Of a DNA stretch of 12,485 nt, positions 5,738 to 12,442 are shown in pieces. The stretch comes from Thiobacillaceae bacterium (GTDB taxonomy: Bacteria > Pseudomonadota > Gammaproteobacteria > Burkholderiales > Thiobacillaceae). Position 1 is the stretch's first letter. The number at the start of each line of letters is the position of its first letter. The translations under genes and the position numbers were made by a program. The DNA is taken from positions 1-12,485 of the forward strand of contig JAAPAA010000156.1 in assembly GCA_012274165.1 (NCBI GenBank), given 5' to 3'. A model generated the notes under the pieces. It saw only the letters and a list, made by a program, of their open reading frames with translations, was not told where the DNA came from and did not search any database.

Positions 5738-7246
5738 GTGACCGCGCCCAACACGCCAACGCCGCATCGCCCCGTCTCTCTGCGCCACTACTTTTTGTGG
5801 CTGCTGATGGGCGTGATCGGCCTGTTCGTGGGGGGCATGACCTTGAGCGTGGTGTTCAGCCTGCGCGCGAATAATGCAGCCGAGACGCGCCTGCTGGAGG
5901 TGGCGGCTGCGCAGACTCAGGCCAGTGTGGTGCGGGACTGGAATTATTATCAGGAAGTCATCAACAATCTGGCACGCGACCCACAGTTGATCGATTTGAT
6001 GCTGGTGGGTTCGGACGAAGACAAGCAGCAGTGGGCCGCTTCGCGCCAGCGCCTGCTGCCCGGCGTATTGGGCCTGGCGTTGGTGAGTCCGGAAGGCGAC
6101 ATCTACGGCAATCCCGAGACATTGCGGATCGGACCGACTTGCCAGCGCGATTTGCGTCAACCCCAGACGGGCGCGCTGAACCGGGTGCTGGTGCACCGTG
6201 ACCGACTCGGCTTTGAGCATGTGGATCTGCTCACGGACGTGCGGGAGGTGGGCGGGGAATTGCTCGGCAAGGTGTTTGTGAGTGTGCGGATGGATCAACT
6301 GCAGCGCATCCTCGACGATTCGACCCGCCCGGGCGATGCCACGCGCCTGCTGGATGCGGCAGGGCAGACCGTGGTCAGCCGCGGGATCGTGCAGGGGCCT
6401 GCACGCGAGGTGCGGATTCCGCTGCCGGCGATGGGGTGGACTCTGGTCGCGCAGTCGCCAATTCGCTACGGCGGTTTTAGCGGCTGGCTGCAAATTCTGG
6501 CGGGCATACTCACGCTAGCGGGTGTGCTGCTTTTGCTGATCGTAACGGTATTGAGGATGCGTCGCCCGGTGATGCAGGACATCGCTGCTGCGCATGACGC
6601 CCTGACGTGTCTGACGCGCGACGAATCGGTTCCCCCCATCGTGACGCGCTATGTGGAATTCGCGTCGGTAGCCGCAGACATCAATCGCATTGCGCTGCAT
6701 TTGCAAAGTCAGCGCGAGCGCCTGGAACACCTGAGCCTGACCGATCCGCTCACCGGTTTGCCCAACCGGCGTGCCTTTGAAATCTATTTTTCGCAGGCTT
6801 TGGGGATGGCTGAACGGCAGCATGCGATTGCGCTGGTGATGATCGATGTGGACCGTTTCAAAGGCGTCAACGATCATTATGGTCATGGGGTCGGCGATCA
6901 GGTGTTGCTGGCGTTGGCGCAGTCGTTGAAAGCCTTGACCCGGCGCGCCGATCTGGCCGCGCGTCTGGCCGGCGACGAATTTACGGTGCTGCTGTCCGAT
7001 CTGGACCCGGCTGGGGTCGACGCCTGGTATCAGCGCCTGGATGATCACTTCAAAGCGGGGCTGGAAGCGTTTGGCCTGGATTTGCAAACCGGCCTCAGCG
7101 CGGGACAGACCTGGCTCGGCGGTTCCTCCACCGACTCAATGAATGCCGCGCTGATTCGCGCCGACCATGCGCTGTATCAGGCGAAGGCGCGTGGACGAGA
7201 TCAATTGGTGCAGGACGACACGTTCGCCCCCAACGCCCCGGAGTAG
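5738..7246 (+). CDS. Membrane-bound sensor diguanylate cyclase (GGDEF)
   Basis: This 502-residue protein ends in a GGDEF domain, which makes cyclic di-GMP from two GTP. Order: a short cytoplasmic tail with R11 and R16, TM1 about 19-40, a periplasmic sensor region about 41-248, TM2 about 250-272, a HAMP-like linker to about 325, then GGDEF from LTDPLTGLPNRR (335-346) to ALYQAKARGRDQL. Catalytic features are present: D370 in MIDVDRFK, ND at 378-379, GHGVGD (382-387) and AGDEF (411-415), a tolerated form of GGDEF. RxxD at 402-405, exactly five residues before it, is a canonical inhibitory I-site. The sensor resembles Cache-like regions only in layout; its ligand is unknown. The GTG start follows ruvA by two bases and gives sensible positive-inside topology. 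The next gene is ruvB, so the cyclase interrupts ruvAB. I see no EAL domain. Activity is likely but untested. Confidence 0.9.
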   Translation: MTAPNTPTPHRPVSLRHYFLWLLMGVIGLFVGGMTLSVVFSLRANNAAETRLLEVAAAQTQASVVRDWNYYQEVINNLARDPQLIDLMLVGSDEDKQQWAASRQRLLPGVLGLALVSPEGDIYGNPETLRIGPTCQRDLRQPQTGALNRVLVHRDRLGFEHVDLLTDVREVGGELLGKVFVSVRMDQLQRILDDSTRPGDATRLLDAAGQTVVSRGIVQGPAREVRIPLPAMGWTLVAQSPIRYGGFSGWLQILAGILTLAGVLLLLIVTVLRMRRPVMQDIAAAHDALTCLTRDESVPPIVTRYVEFASVAADINRIALHLQSQRERLEHLSLTDPLTGLPNRRAFEIYFSQALGMAERQHAIALVMIDVDRFKGVNDHYGHGVGDQVLLALAQSLKALTRRADLAARLAGDEFTVLLSDLDPAGVDAWYQRLDDHFKAGLEAFGLDLQTGLSAGQTWLGGSSTDSMNAALIRADHALYQAKARGRDQLVQDDTFAPNAPE

Positions 7247-7281
7247 AATCCGCGCTTGTTTGCCTCTCTCGTTTGCAGGTC

Positions 7282-8307
7282 ATGATCGAAACCGACCGCC
7301 TCATCGCTCCCGCCGTCGTCAGCCCCGTCGAAGAACAGATCGAACGCGCGCTGCGGCCGCGCACGCTGGCCGAATACGTCGGCCAGGTGAAGGCGCGCGA
7401 GCAGCTCGAAATCTTCATTCACGCCGCCCGTAAGCGCAGCGAGGCGCTCGACCATGTGTTGCTGTTCGGCCCGCCGGGGCTGGGCAAGACCACGCTGGCG
7501 CACATCATCGCGCGCGAGATGGGGGTCAACCTGCGGCAGACCTCGGGGCCGGTGCTGGAACGCGCGGGGGATCTGGCGGCACTGCTGACCAACCTCGAAC
7601 CCAACGACGTGCTGTTCATCGACGAGATCCATCGCCTGAGCCCGGTGGTCGAAGAGGTGCTGTATCCCGCGCTGGAAGATTTCCAGATCGACATCATGAT
7701 CGGCGAAGGCCCGGCCGCGCGTTCGGTCAAGCTCGATTTGCCGCCGTTCACCCTGGTCGGCGCCACTACCCGTGCGGGCATGCTCACCAACCCGCTGCGC
7801 GACCGCTTCGGCATCGTCGCGCGGCTGGAGTTTTACACGGCGGAAGAACTCGGCTTCATCGTGCACCGCTCGGCCGGGCTGCTGCAGATGAATCTGGAAG
7901 AGGCCGGTGCGCTGGAAATCGCCCGGCGTTCGCGCGGCACCCCGCGCATCGCCAATCGCCTGCTGCGGCGGGTGCGCGATTACGCCGAGGTCAAAGCCGA
8001 CGGCCACGCCACCGGCGCGGTGGCTGACGCAGCGCTGGTGATGCTCGACGTCGATCGCGCCGGACTCGACATGATGGACCGCAAGCTCTTGTCGGCGGTG
8101 ATCGAAAAATTCATGGGCGGTCCGGTCGGGCTGGACAACGTCGCCGCCGCCATCGGCGAAGAGCGCGACACCATCGAGGACGTGATCGAACCCTACCTGA
8201 TTCAGCAGGGCTACCTGCAACGCACGCCGCGCGGCCGCATCGCCACGCCGCTGGCATATCGCCACTTCGGCCTTGCTGTTCCGTCCAGCGAGGCGGATCT
8301 ATTTTGA
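7282..8307 (+). CDS. ruvB: Holliday junction branch-migration ATPase RuvB
   Basis: RuvB is the hexameric AAA+ motor that pumps DNA through the RuvA-bound junction. Over 341 residues it shows Walker A GPPGLGKTT (63-71), Walker B LFIDEIH (111-117), sensor 1 GATTRAG (160-166), the arginine-finger region NPLRDRFG (170-177), sensor 2 GTPRIANRLLRRVRDYA, and the C-terminal winged-helix DNA-binding region (FMGGPVGLDNVAAAIGE, then IEPYLIQQGYLQRTPRGR). I chose the ATG at 7282; a TTG nine bases upstream in frame adds only three residues and has no better ribosome site (GCAGGT precedes the ATG closely). A 35-bp gap separates it from the GGDEF gene and starts with TAGAAT, a possible -10 box without a good -35 box. 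The gene is complete. Confidence 0.97.
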   Translation: MIETDRLIAPAVVSPVEEQIERALRPRTLAEYVGQVKAREQLEIFIHAARKRSEALDHVLLFGPPGLGKTTLAHIIAREMGVNLRQTSGPVLERAGDLAALLTNLEPNDVLFIDEIHRLSPVVEEVLYPALEDFQIDIMIGEGPAARSVKLDLPPFTLVGATTRAGMLTNPLRDRFGIVARLEFYTAEELGFIVHRSAGLLQMNLEEAGALEIARRSRGTPRIANRLLRRVRDYAEVKADGHATGAVADAALVMLDVDRAGLDMMDRKLLSAVIEKFMGGPVGLDNVAAAIGEERDTIEDVIEPYLIQQGYLQRTPRGRIATPLAYRHFGLAVPSSEADLF

Positions 8308-8343
8308 GTATGGCTGTTTTGAGCGTGGCGTTTTGAGCATGAC
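8302..8343 (+). repeat. Three imperfect tandem copies of a stop/start module
   Basis: Three units beginning TTTTGAG and continuing TATGGC, CGTGGC and CATGAC start at 8302, 8317 and 8331, a period of 15 then 14 bases. Each contains a TGA and a possible start codon (ATG, GTG, ATG). The first supplies the ruvB stop and the third the ybgC start, so the gene junction seems to have been multiplied by slippage or unequal exchange. Confidence 0.7.
8310..8336 (+). CDS. Eight-codon mini-ORF (MAVLSVAF) between ruvB and ybgC
   Basis: An ATG two bases after the ruvB stop opens MAVLSVAF and ends at a TGA (8334-8336) two bases before the ybgC ATG. It is made of the first two repeat units of the junction. 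AGGCGGA at 8291-8297, inside the ruvB 3' end, is the nearest Shine-Dalgarno-like stretch but lies 12 bases away. It could relay ribosomes to ybgC, which lacks a clear site of its own. Translation is unproven and chance is possible. Confidence 0.25.
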   Translation: MAVLSVAF

Positions 8344-8740
8344 ATTTCAGTGGCCTGTCCGCGTGTATTGGGAAGACACCGACGCCGGCGGCGTGGTGTA
8401 TTACGCCAACTATCTCAAGTTCATGGAACGTGCACGCTCGGAATGGCTGCGTGCGCTGGGCTTCGAACAGGATGCGCTGCGCGATACGCACGGCGCGGTG
8501 TTCGTGGTGCGGCGGGTGGAAGTCGATTACCTGTCGCCGGCGCGCTTCAATGATGCGCTGGGCGTGTCGGTCAGCCTCACGCGCATCGGCGGTGCCAGCC
8601 TGGTGGTGGAACAAACCGTGGTTCGCGGCGTCACACCCCTGATCGCCGCGCGGGTGACGCTGGCGTGCGTCGATGCAGCGCTTTTCAAACCCGTTAAAAT
8701 TCCCGCGTTCATCCTGTCTGCCCTGGAACCTGCCACGTGA
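8339..8740 (+). CDS. ybgC: Tol-Pal associated acyl-CoA thioesterase YbgC
   Basis: YbgC is a cytoplasmic hotdog-fold thioesterase, first gene of the tol-pal cluster, linked to acyl-CoA or phospholipid metabolism; it is not itself essential for Tol function. The 133-residue frame carries the 4-hydroxybenzoyl-CoA thioesterase signature: VYWEDTDAGGVVYYANYLKFMERARSEWL (9-37), with D15 as the likely catalytic aspartate, followed by VRRVEVDYLSPARFNDAL. The ATG at 8339 gives MTFQWPVRVY, aligning with the FRWPVRVYYEDTD start region of E. coli YbgC. The upstream region is the triple repeat described at 8302-8343. The TGA overlaps the GTG start of tolQ (GTGA), so the two are coupled. Confidence 0.94.
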   Translation: MTFQWPVRVYWEDTDAGGVVYYANYLKFMERARSEWLRALGFEQDALRDTHGAVFVVRRVEVDYLSPARFNDALGVSVSLTRIGGASLVVEQTVVRGVTPLIAARVTLACVDAALFKPVKIPAFILSALEPAT

Positions 8741-9429
8741 ATCCTGAACTCGGTCAAGACCTTTCGCTGCTCCATCTCGTCTGGAATGCCTCACTGCCGG
8801 TGCAGTTCGTCATGCTGCTGCTGCTCGGCGCCTCGCTGATGTCGTGGTGGTACATCTTCATCAAAATGTTCACCCTCAAGCGTTCGCTGCGCGTCACCGA
8901 CCGCTTCGAGCGCGAATTCTGGGCTGGTAGCGATCTCAACGCCATGTATCAACGGGTGGCATCCGAACACGACAGCGCGGGCGAAATGGAACGCATCTTC
9001 GAAGCGGGTTTTCGAGAATTCATGAAGTTGCACGGCCAACCCGGGCAGTCGCTCAATGTCATCGTCGACGGCACCCGCCGCGCCATGCGCGCCACCTATC
9101 AGCGCGAACTCGACAACCTTGAATCGCATCTGTCTTTTCTTGCCACGGTCGGTTCGGTGTCGCCCTATGTCGGGCTGTTCGGCACCGTATGGGGGATCAT
9201 GATTGCCTTCATCGGGCTGTCCAGTGTGGCGCAGGCGACGCTGGCTCAGGTCGCGCCGGGCATTGCCGAGGCGCTGATCGCCACCGCCATGGGGCTGTTC
9301 GCCGCGATCCCCGCCGTGGTCGGCTACAACCGCTACACCCACGACATCGACCGCCTGGCCAATCGCATGGAAAGTTTCATCGAAGAGTTTTCCAATATCC
9401 TGCAGCGTCAGGCCAGTAAAGCGGGCTGA
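8737..9429 (+). CDS. tolQ: Tol-Pal motor subunit TolQ
   Basis: TolQ is the inner-membrane subunit of the proton-driven TolQR motor, homologous to ExbB and MotA. It is 230 residues, the same as E. coli TolQ. Three membrane segments are visible: about 20-43 (LPVQFVMLLLLGASLMSWWYIFI), about 137-160 and about 172-197, with the large cytoplasmic loop between the first two. The MotA/TolQ/ExbB signature appears as FLATVGSVSPYVGLFGTVWGIM (134-155) and GIAEALIATAMGLFAAIPAVVGYN (175-198). The start is GTG at 8737, overlapping the ybgC stop; it places TM1 as in the family and no ATG fits better. tolR follows after two bases. Confidence 0.96.
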   Translation: MNPELGQDLSLLHLVWNASLPVQFVMLLLLGASLMSWWYIFIKMFTLKRSLRVTDRFEREFWAGSDLNAMYQRVASEHDSAGEMERIFEAGFREFMKLHGQPGQSLNVIVDGTRRAMRATYQRELDNLESHLSFLATVGSVSPYVGLFGTVWGIMIAFIGLSSVAQATLAQVAPGIAEALIATAMGLFAAIPAVVGYNRYTHDIDRLANRMESFIEEFSNILQRQASKAG

Positions 9430-9431
9430 AC

Positions 9432-9842
9432 ATGGCGCGCACCCGCAAGCAGGTCGCCCAGATCAACGTCGTGCCGATGATCGACGTGATGCTGGTGTTG
9501 CTGGTCATCTTCATGGTGACCGCACCGTTCATCAACCCCGCCCAGGTCGAGCTGCCAAGCGTCGGCAAAACCTCACAGACGCCGGCAAAGCCGCTGGAAA
9601 TCATCATCAAGGAATCGGGCGAATATCTGTTGAAGAACCGTGCTGACGGGGGCGAGAGCCGGACAGTGACGAAGCGCGAGCTGGCCGCCGAGATTGCCGC
9701 CCTGCATCGCGCGCTGCCCGATCAGCCGGTGGTCATCGCTGCAGATAAAAATGTCCGCTACGAAGAAGTGATGAGCACGATGAGCTTGCTGCAAAAGGCA
9801 CAAATCAGCCGCATCGGCCTGCTCGCGCGCCCTGCGCCATGA
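9432..9842 (+). CDS. tolR: Tol-Pal motor subunit TolR
   Basis: TolR (ExbD/TolR family) is the single-span partner of TolQ and carries the aspartate through which protons pass. In this 136-residue protein the cytoplasmic N-terminus (MARTRKQVAQINVVP) leads into one membrane helix (about 15-35) that contains D18 in MIDVMLVLLVIFMV, equivalent to the essential D23 of E. coli TolR. The rest is the periplasmic domain, with VVIAADKNVRYEEVMSTMSLLQKAQISRIGL close to the end as in the family. ATG at 9432 is two bases after the tolQ stop, and its TGA overlaps the tolA ATG (ATGA). Confidence 0.96.
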   Translation: MARTRKQVAQINVVPMIDVMLVLLVIFMVTAPFINPAQVELPSVGKTSQTPAKPLEIIIKESGEYLLKNRADGGESRTVTKRELAAEIAALHRALPDQPVVIAADKNVRYEEVMSTMSLLQKAQISRIGLLARPAP

Positions 9843-10708
9843 GGCTTGCGGCTGATGCCCCTTTTGTAGCCCGCGATCACGCCAAGCTGGTGGCGGGCGC
9901 GCTGGCATTGGGCGTGCATGCGGTGTTTGTGCTGCTGCTGGTATTTGGCGTGTCGTGGCAAACCGAGCATCCCGCGCCGGTGATGGTTGACTTGTGGCAG
10001 GCGTTGCCGGCGGCCGCGCCACCGCCAGTTGCAGTTAGACCGCCCGCAACTGTCAAGCCCGCGCATGAGCCCAAACCTGAACCCAAGCGGGTGGCCGAAG
10101 AAGCGCTGCCACCGAAAGCGCCCGACATCGCGCTGGAAAAGAAGCGCGCCGACACCGAACGGCTGAAAAAGCTGAAAGCCATTCAGGCCGCCGAAGAGCG
10201 GGAGCGGGAAGCAGCCGCGCGGGCAGAAGCCGAGGCGCTGAAAAAAGCGCGTGACAAGCAACAGGCCGAGCAGAAATCCGAGCAAAAGAAACAGGCCTTG
10301 CTGCGCCAGCTGGAAGCCGACGAGTTGAAGCAAAGCATGGCGAACGAGACGGCGGCGAACGCGGCACGGGCAGCCAAACAGGCTAATGCGCAGGCAGCGG
10401 GTGCGCGTCAGGCCGCCCTGGCGCGAGCCATCGGAAAATATCGTGACCTGATCAGCGCCACGGTGCGCGGCAACACCCGCCTGCCCGACAATCTGAAAGG
10501 CAATCCGCAAGTGGAATTTCTGGTGAAGTTACTGCCCACAGGCCAGGTTGTCGATGTGAGGCCGCTCAAACCCAGCGGCAACCCGGCTTACGACGAGGCG
10601 GTGGAGCGCGCGATCCGGAAATCCTCGCCGCTGCCGCTGCCCGATGATCGCGACGCGCGTGCCGCATTTGTCCCGGAACTTAAATTCTCACATCGCTACA
10701 AAGAGTGA
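9839..10708 (+). CDS. tolA: Tol-Pal bridging protein TolA
   Basis: TolA links the TolQR motor in the inner membrane to TolB and Pal at the outer membrane. The 289-residue protein has domain I with one membrane anchor at about 17-39, a proline-rich stretch (about 56-93), a long Ala/Lys/Glu/Gln-rich helical domain II (about 95-200) expected to span the periplasm, and a compact domain III (about 200-289) with YRDLISATVRGNTRLPD, PQVEFLVKLLPTGQVVDVRP and NPAYDEAVERAIRKSSPLPLP. That C-terminal module is the TolA/TonB-C type. It is shorter than E. coli TolA (421), with the loss mainly in the low-complexity helix, a region that varies widely in length. The start overlaps the tolR stop. Identity rests on architecture and position more than sequence, since domain II is compositionally biased. 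Confidence 0.92.
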   Translation: MRLAADAPFVARDHAKLVAGALALGVHAVFVLLLVFGVSWQTEHPAPVMVDLWQALPAAAPPPVAVRPPATVKPAHEPKPEPKRVAEEALPPKAPDIALEKKRADTERLKKLKAIQAAEEREREAAARAEAEALKKARDKQQAEQKSEQKKQALLRQLEADELKQSMANETAANAARAAKQANAQAAGARQAALARAIGKYRDLISATVRGNTRLPDNLKGNPQVEFLVKLLPTGQVVDVRPLKPSGNPAYDEAVERAIRKSSPLPLPDDRDARAAFVPELKFSHRYKE

Positions 10709-10723
10709 GCCCGGAATGGGCTT
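10707..10723 (+). other. Small hairpin at the tolA-tolB junction
   Basis: GAGCCC (10707-10712) can pair with GGGCTT (10718-10723) around a five-base loop, starting inside the tolA stop codon. No T run follows, so it is not a standard intrinsic terminator. It could act as a processing or pausing element, or be chance. Confidence 0.3.
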
Positions 10724-10735
10724 GTCGCAGTCGGC

Positions 10736-10741
10736 TATACT
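10736..10741 (+). promoter_or_regulatory. Possible -10 box for tolB-pal
   Basis: TATACT matches the consensus -10 hexamer at five of six positions and lies 40 bases before the tolB ATG, in the only sizeable gap (72 bp) of the tol cluster. I find no good -35 box at 16-18 bp spacing. A separate tolB-pal promoter would parallel the additional internal promoter described in some tol-pal clusters; here it is only a suggestion. Confidence 0.35.
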
Positions 10742-10780
10742 GGACCGGCATTGACGCTGTTTAATCGAGACCACCACCTC

Positions 10781-12067
10781 ATGTTGCGTACTGCTTTATT
10801 GTTTCCGCTGTTTTTTCTTGCCCTGCTGAGCACACCGTTTGCCGCACATGCCGTGATGGAAATCCAGGTAGTGGGCGGTGCCGCCAATAAAATCGCGATC
10901 GCGATGGTGCCTTTTCAAACTGCGCCCGCTCAGCCATCGCCTGCACTGACCCAGCTTGTGGGTGACGATCTCAAGCGCAGTGGCCAATTCAATTTGCTGG
11001 ATACGAACGGCGCGCCGCCGCTCGCCGATCTTGCGCAGGCCAACCCCGGCGTGTGGCGCAGCAAGGGGGCCGATGCGCTGGTGGTGGGCCAGGTTACGGC
11101 CTTGCCGGGCGGCCGTTTCGAAGTGAAGTTCCGACTGCTCGATGCAGTGAAACAGACGCAACTGGCCGGCTTCAGCTACACCATCACGGCGGCGCAATGG
11201 CGCGCCACCGCGCACCAGATCGCCGATATCATCTACGAAAAGCTCACCGGCGCGCGCGGCGCATTCAGCAGCCGCATTGCCTATGTGCAAAAGCAGGGCA
11301 AGCGCTATGAGTTAAAGGTGGCCGATGCCGACGGACAGAATCCGCGCACCGTGGTGCGCTCCGGTGAGCCGCTGATTTCGCCGGCGTTTTCTCCGGACGG
11401 TGCAAGCCTGGTGTATGTGTCGTTTGAGGACAAAAAGCCGATTGTCTATGTGCAGTCGCTGCGCGATGGTGCGCGTCACAAAGTTGCAGCGTTCAAAGGC
11501 TCCAATTCGGCGCCGGCGTGGGCGCCCGACGGCAAGCGGCTGGCGGTGGTGCTGACGCGTGACCAGGCGTCGCAGATTTATCTCATCAATGTGGATGGCA
11601 GCGGCCTCACCCGCCTGACCCAGGGCGGTAACATCGACACCGAGCCGGTGTTTTCGCCCGATGGACAATCCGTGTATTTCACGTCCGATCGCGGCGGCAG
11701 TCCGCAGATTTATCGCGTGTCCGCCGGTGGCGGCGAACCCAAGCGGCTGACTTTCAGCGGCAGCTACAATGTGTCGCCCACGATCAGTCCGGATGGCCGT
11801 TATCTGGCCTATATTGGCCGGGAAGATGGGCGCTTCCGCGTGGTGCTGCTGGAGCTGGCGAGTGGGCAAACCCGTGTGCTGACCGATAGCGCGCGCGATG
11901 AGTCACCCAGTTTTGCGCCCAACAGCAAGATGATTTTGTATGCTACGCAGGCGGGCAACCGCGGCTATCTGGCTGCGGTTTCAAGCGACGGCAGGGTGAA
12001 GCAGCGCCTGTCGGTGCAGGCGGCGGACGTGCGCGAGCCCGCCTGGGGCCCATTTTTCAATAATTAA
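10781..12067 (+). CDS. tolB: Tol-Pal periplasmic protein TolB
   Basis: TolB is the periplasmic beta-propeller protein that shuttles between Pal and TolA. The 428-residue product (E. coli 430) starts with a Sec signal peptide, MLRTALLFPLFFLALLSTPF followed by AAHA, with likely cleavage after residue 24. The N-terminal alpha/beta domain spans about 25-160, with IAIAMVPF and GADALVVGQV as landmarks. The propeller follows, with repeated PD40 blades: SPAFSPDGASLVYVS (200-214), APAWAPDGKRLAVV (244-257), EPVFSPDGQSVYFTSD (288-303), SPTISPDGRYLAYI (332-345) and SPSFAPNSKMILYAT (375-389), closing with VREPAWGPF. I chose the ATG at 10781 because the signal peptide begins there; a TTG at 10751 in frame would add ten polar residues in front of it. 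Neither has a strong ribosome site. pal follows after 18 bp. Confidence 0.95.
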   Translation: MLRTALLFPLFFLALLSTPFAAHAVMEIQVVGGAANKIAIAMVPFQTAPAQPSPALTQLVGDDLKRSGQFNLLDTNGAPPLADLAQANPGVWRSKGADALVVGQVTALPGGRFEVKFRLLDAVKQTQLAGFSYTITAAQWRATAHQIADIIYEKLTGARGAFSSRIAYVQKQGKRYELKVADADGQNPRTVVRSGEPLISPAFSPDGASLVYVSFEDKKPIVYVQSLRDGARHKVAAFKGSNSAPAWAPDGKRLAVVLTRDQASQIYLINVDGSGLTRLTQGGNIDTEPVFSPDGQSVYFTSDRGGSPQIYRVSAGGGEPKRLTFSGSYNVSPTISPDGRYLAYIGREDGRFRVVLLELASGQTRVLTDSARDESPSFAPNSKMILYATQAGNRGYLAAVSSDGRVKQRLSVQAADVREPAWGPFFNN

Positions 12068-12085
12068 ATAACGAAGGAGATGGGA

Positions 12086-12442
12086 ATGAAGAAATTACTC
12101 GCATTGCTTGCGGCGCTTGCCCTGCTTGCTGGCTGCTCCAGTACGCCCGTGGCAGAGTCCAAGGCTGGGGTCGAGGACCGCACGCCGACGGGCAGTGTCG
12201 CGTCGCAGCCGGAGGTCACCAAGGTCACGCCGGTCGATGCCAAAGGCGACCAGGTAGCCAGCGAGCTCAAGGACCCGAAGAGCATCCTGTCCAAGCGCAG
12301 CATTTTCTACGACTACGACAAATACGACGTCAGGGACGAATACAAGCCGCTGTTGCAGGCGCATGCCCGCTATCTGGCGGAACACCGCGGCGCCAAGATG
12401 CTGATCCAGGGCAATTGCGACGAGCGTGGCAGCCGTGAATAA
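12086..12442 (+). CDS. pal: Peptidoglycan-associated lipoprotein Pal, interrupted by in-frame TAA
   Basis: Pal is the outer-membrane lipoprotein that binds peptidoglycan and the Tol machine. The start is the ATG at 12086, six bases after AAGGAG; another ATG at 12080 directly abuts that site and is too close to use. The lipoprotein signal is MKKLLALLAALALLAGC with lipobox LLAGC and C17 as the lipidated residue. A linker to about residue 70 leads into the OmpA-like domain: SIFYDYDKYDV, HARYLAEHRGAKMLIQGNCD, ERGSRE. The frame then meets TAA (12440-12442) where the family has a tyrosine codon (EYN), and the bases beyond continue the family sequence in the same frame. As read, the product is 118 residues (E. 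coli Pal is about 173) and lacks the second half of the peptidoglycan-binding domain, including the arginine of the RA-V helix. Either a real nonsense mutation or a base-call error. Confidence 0.85.
   Translation: MKKLLALLAALALLAGCSSTPVAESKAGVEDRTPTGSVASQPEVTKVTPVDAKGDQVASELKDPKSILSKRSIFYDYDKYDVRDEYKPLLQAHARYLAEHRGAKMLIQGNCDERGSRE

Noticed and set aside
7201..8265. 354-codon minus-strand open frame opposite ruvB
   Set aside because: It is a mirror of a high-GC coding sequence: its composition is His/Arg/Gln-rich and it lies entirely opposite a certain ruvB. The same applies to the frames opposite yebC (2914-3342), ruvC (3639-4148), the prenyltransferase (4160-4879), ruvA (5115-5759) and the cyclase (5633-6493).
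4187..8307. The prenyltransferase, cyclase and ruv genes as a new defence island
   Set aside because: No nuclease, methylase or other defence effector accompanies them. The RuvABC proteins are standard, and each extra gene has a plausible housekeeping or signalling role.
10140..10440. Repetitive Ala/Lys/Glu/Gln-coding stretch as a DNA repeat array
   Set aside because: This is the compositional bias of the TolA helical domain; no regular nucleotide repeat unit is visible.
10751..10753. TTG at 10751 as the tolB start
   Set aside because: It would put ten polar residues in front of an otherwise normal signal peptide that begins at the ATG at 10781.
12080..12082. ATG at 12080 as the pal start
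   Set aside because: It directly follows the AAGGAG sequence with no spacer; the ATG six bases later has correct spacing and starts the typical MKK lipoprotein signal.
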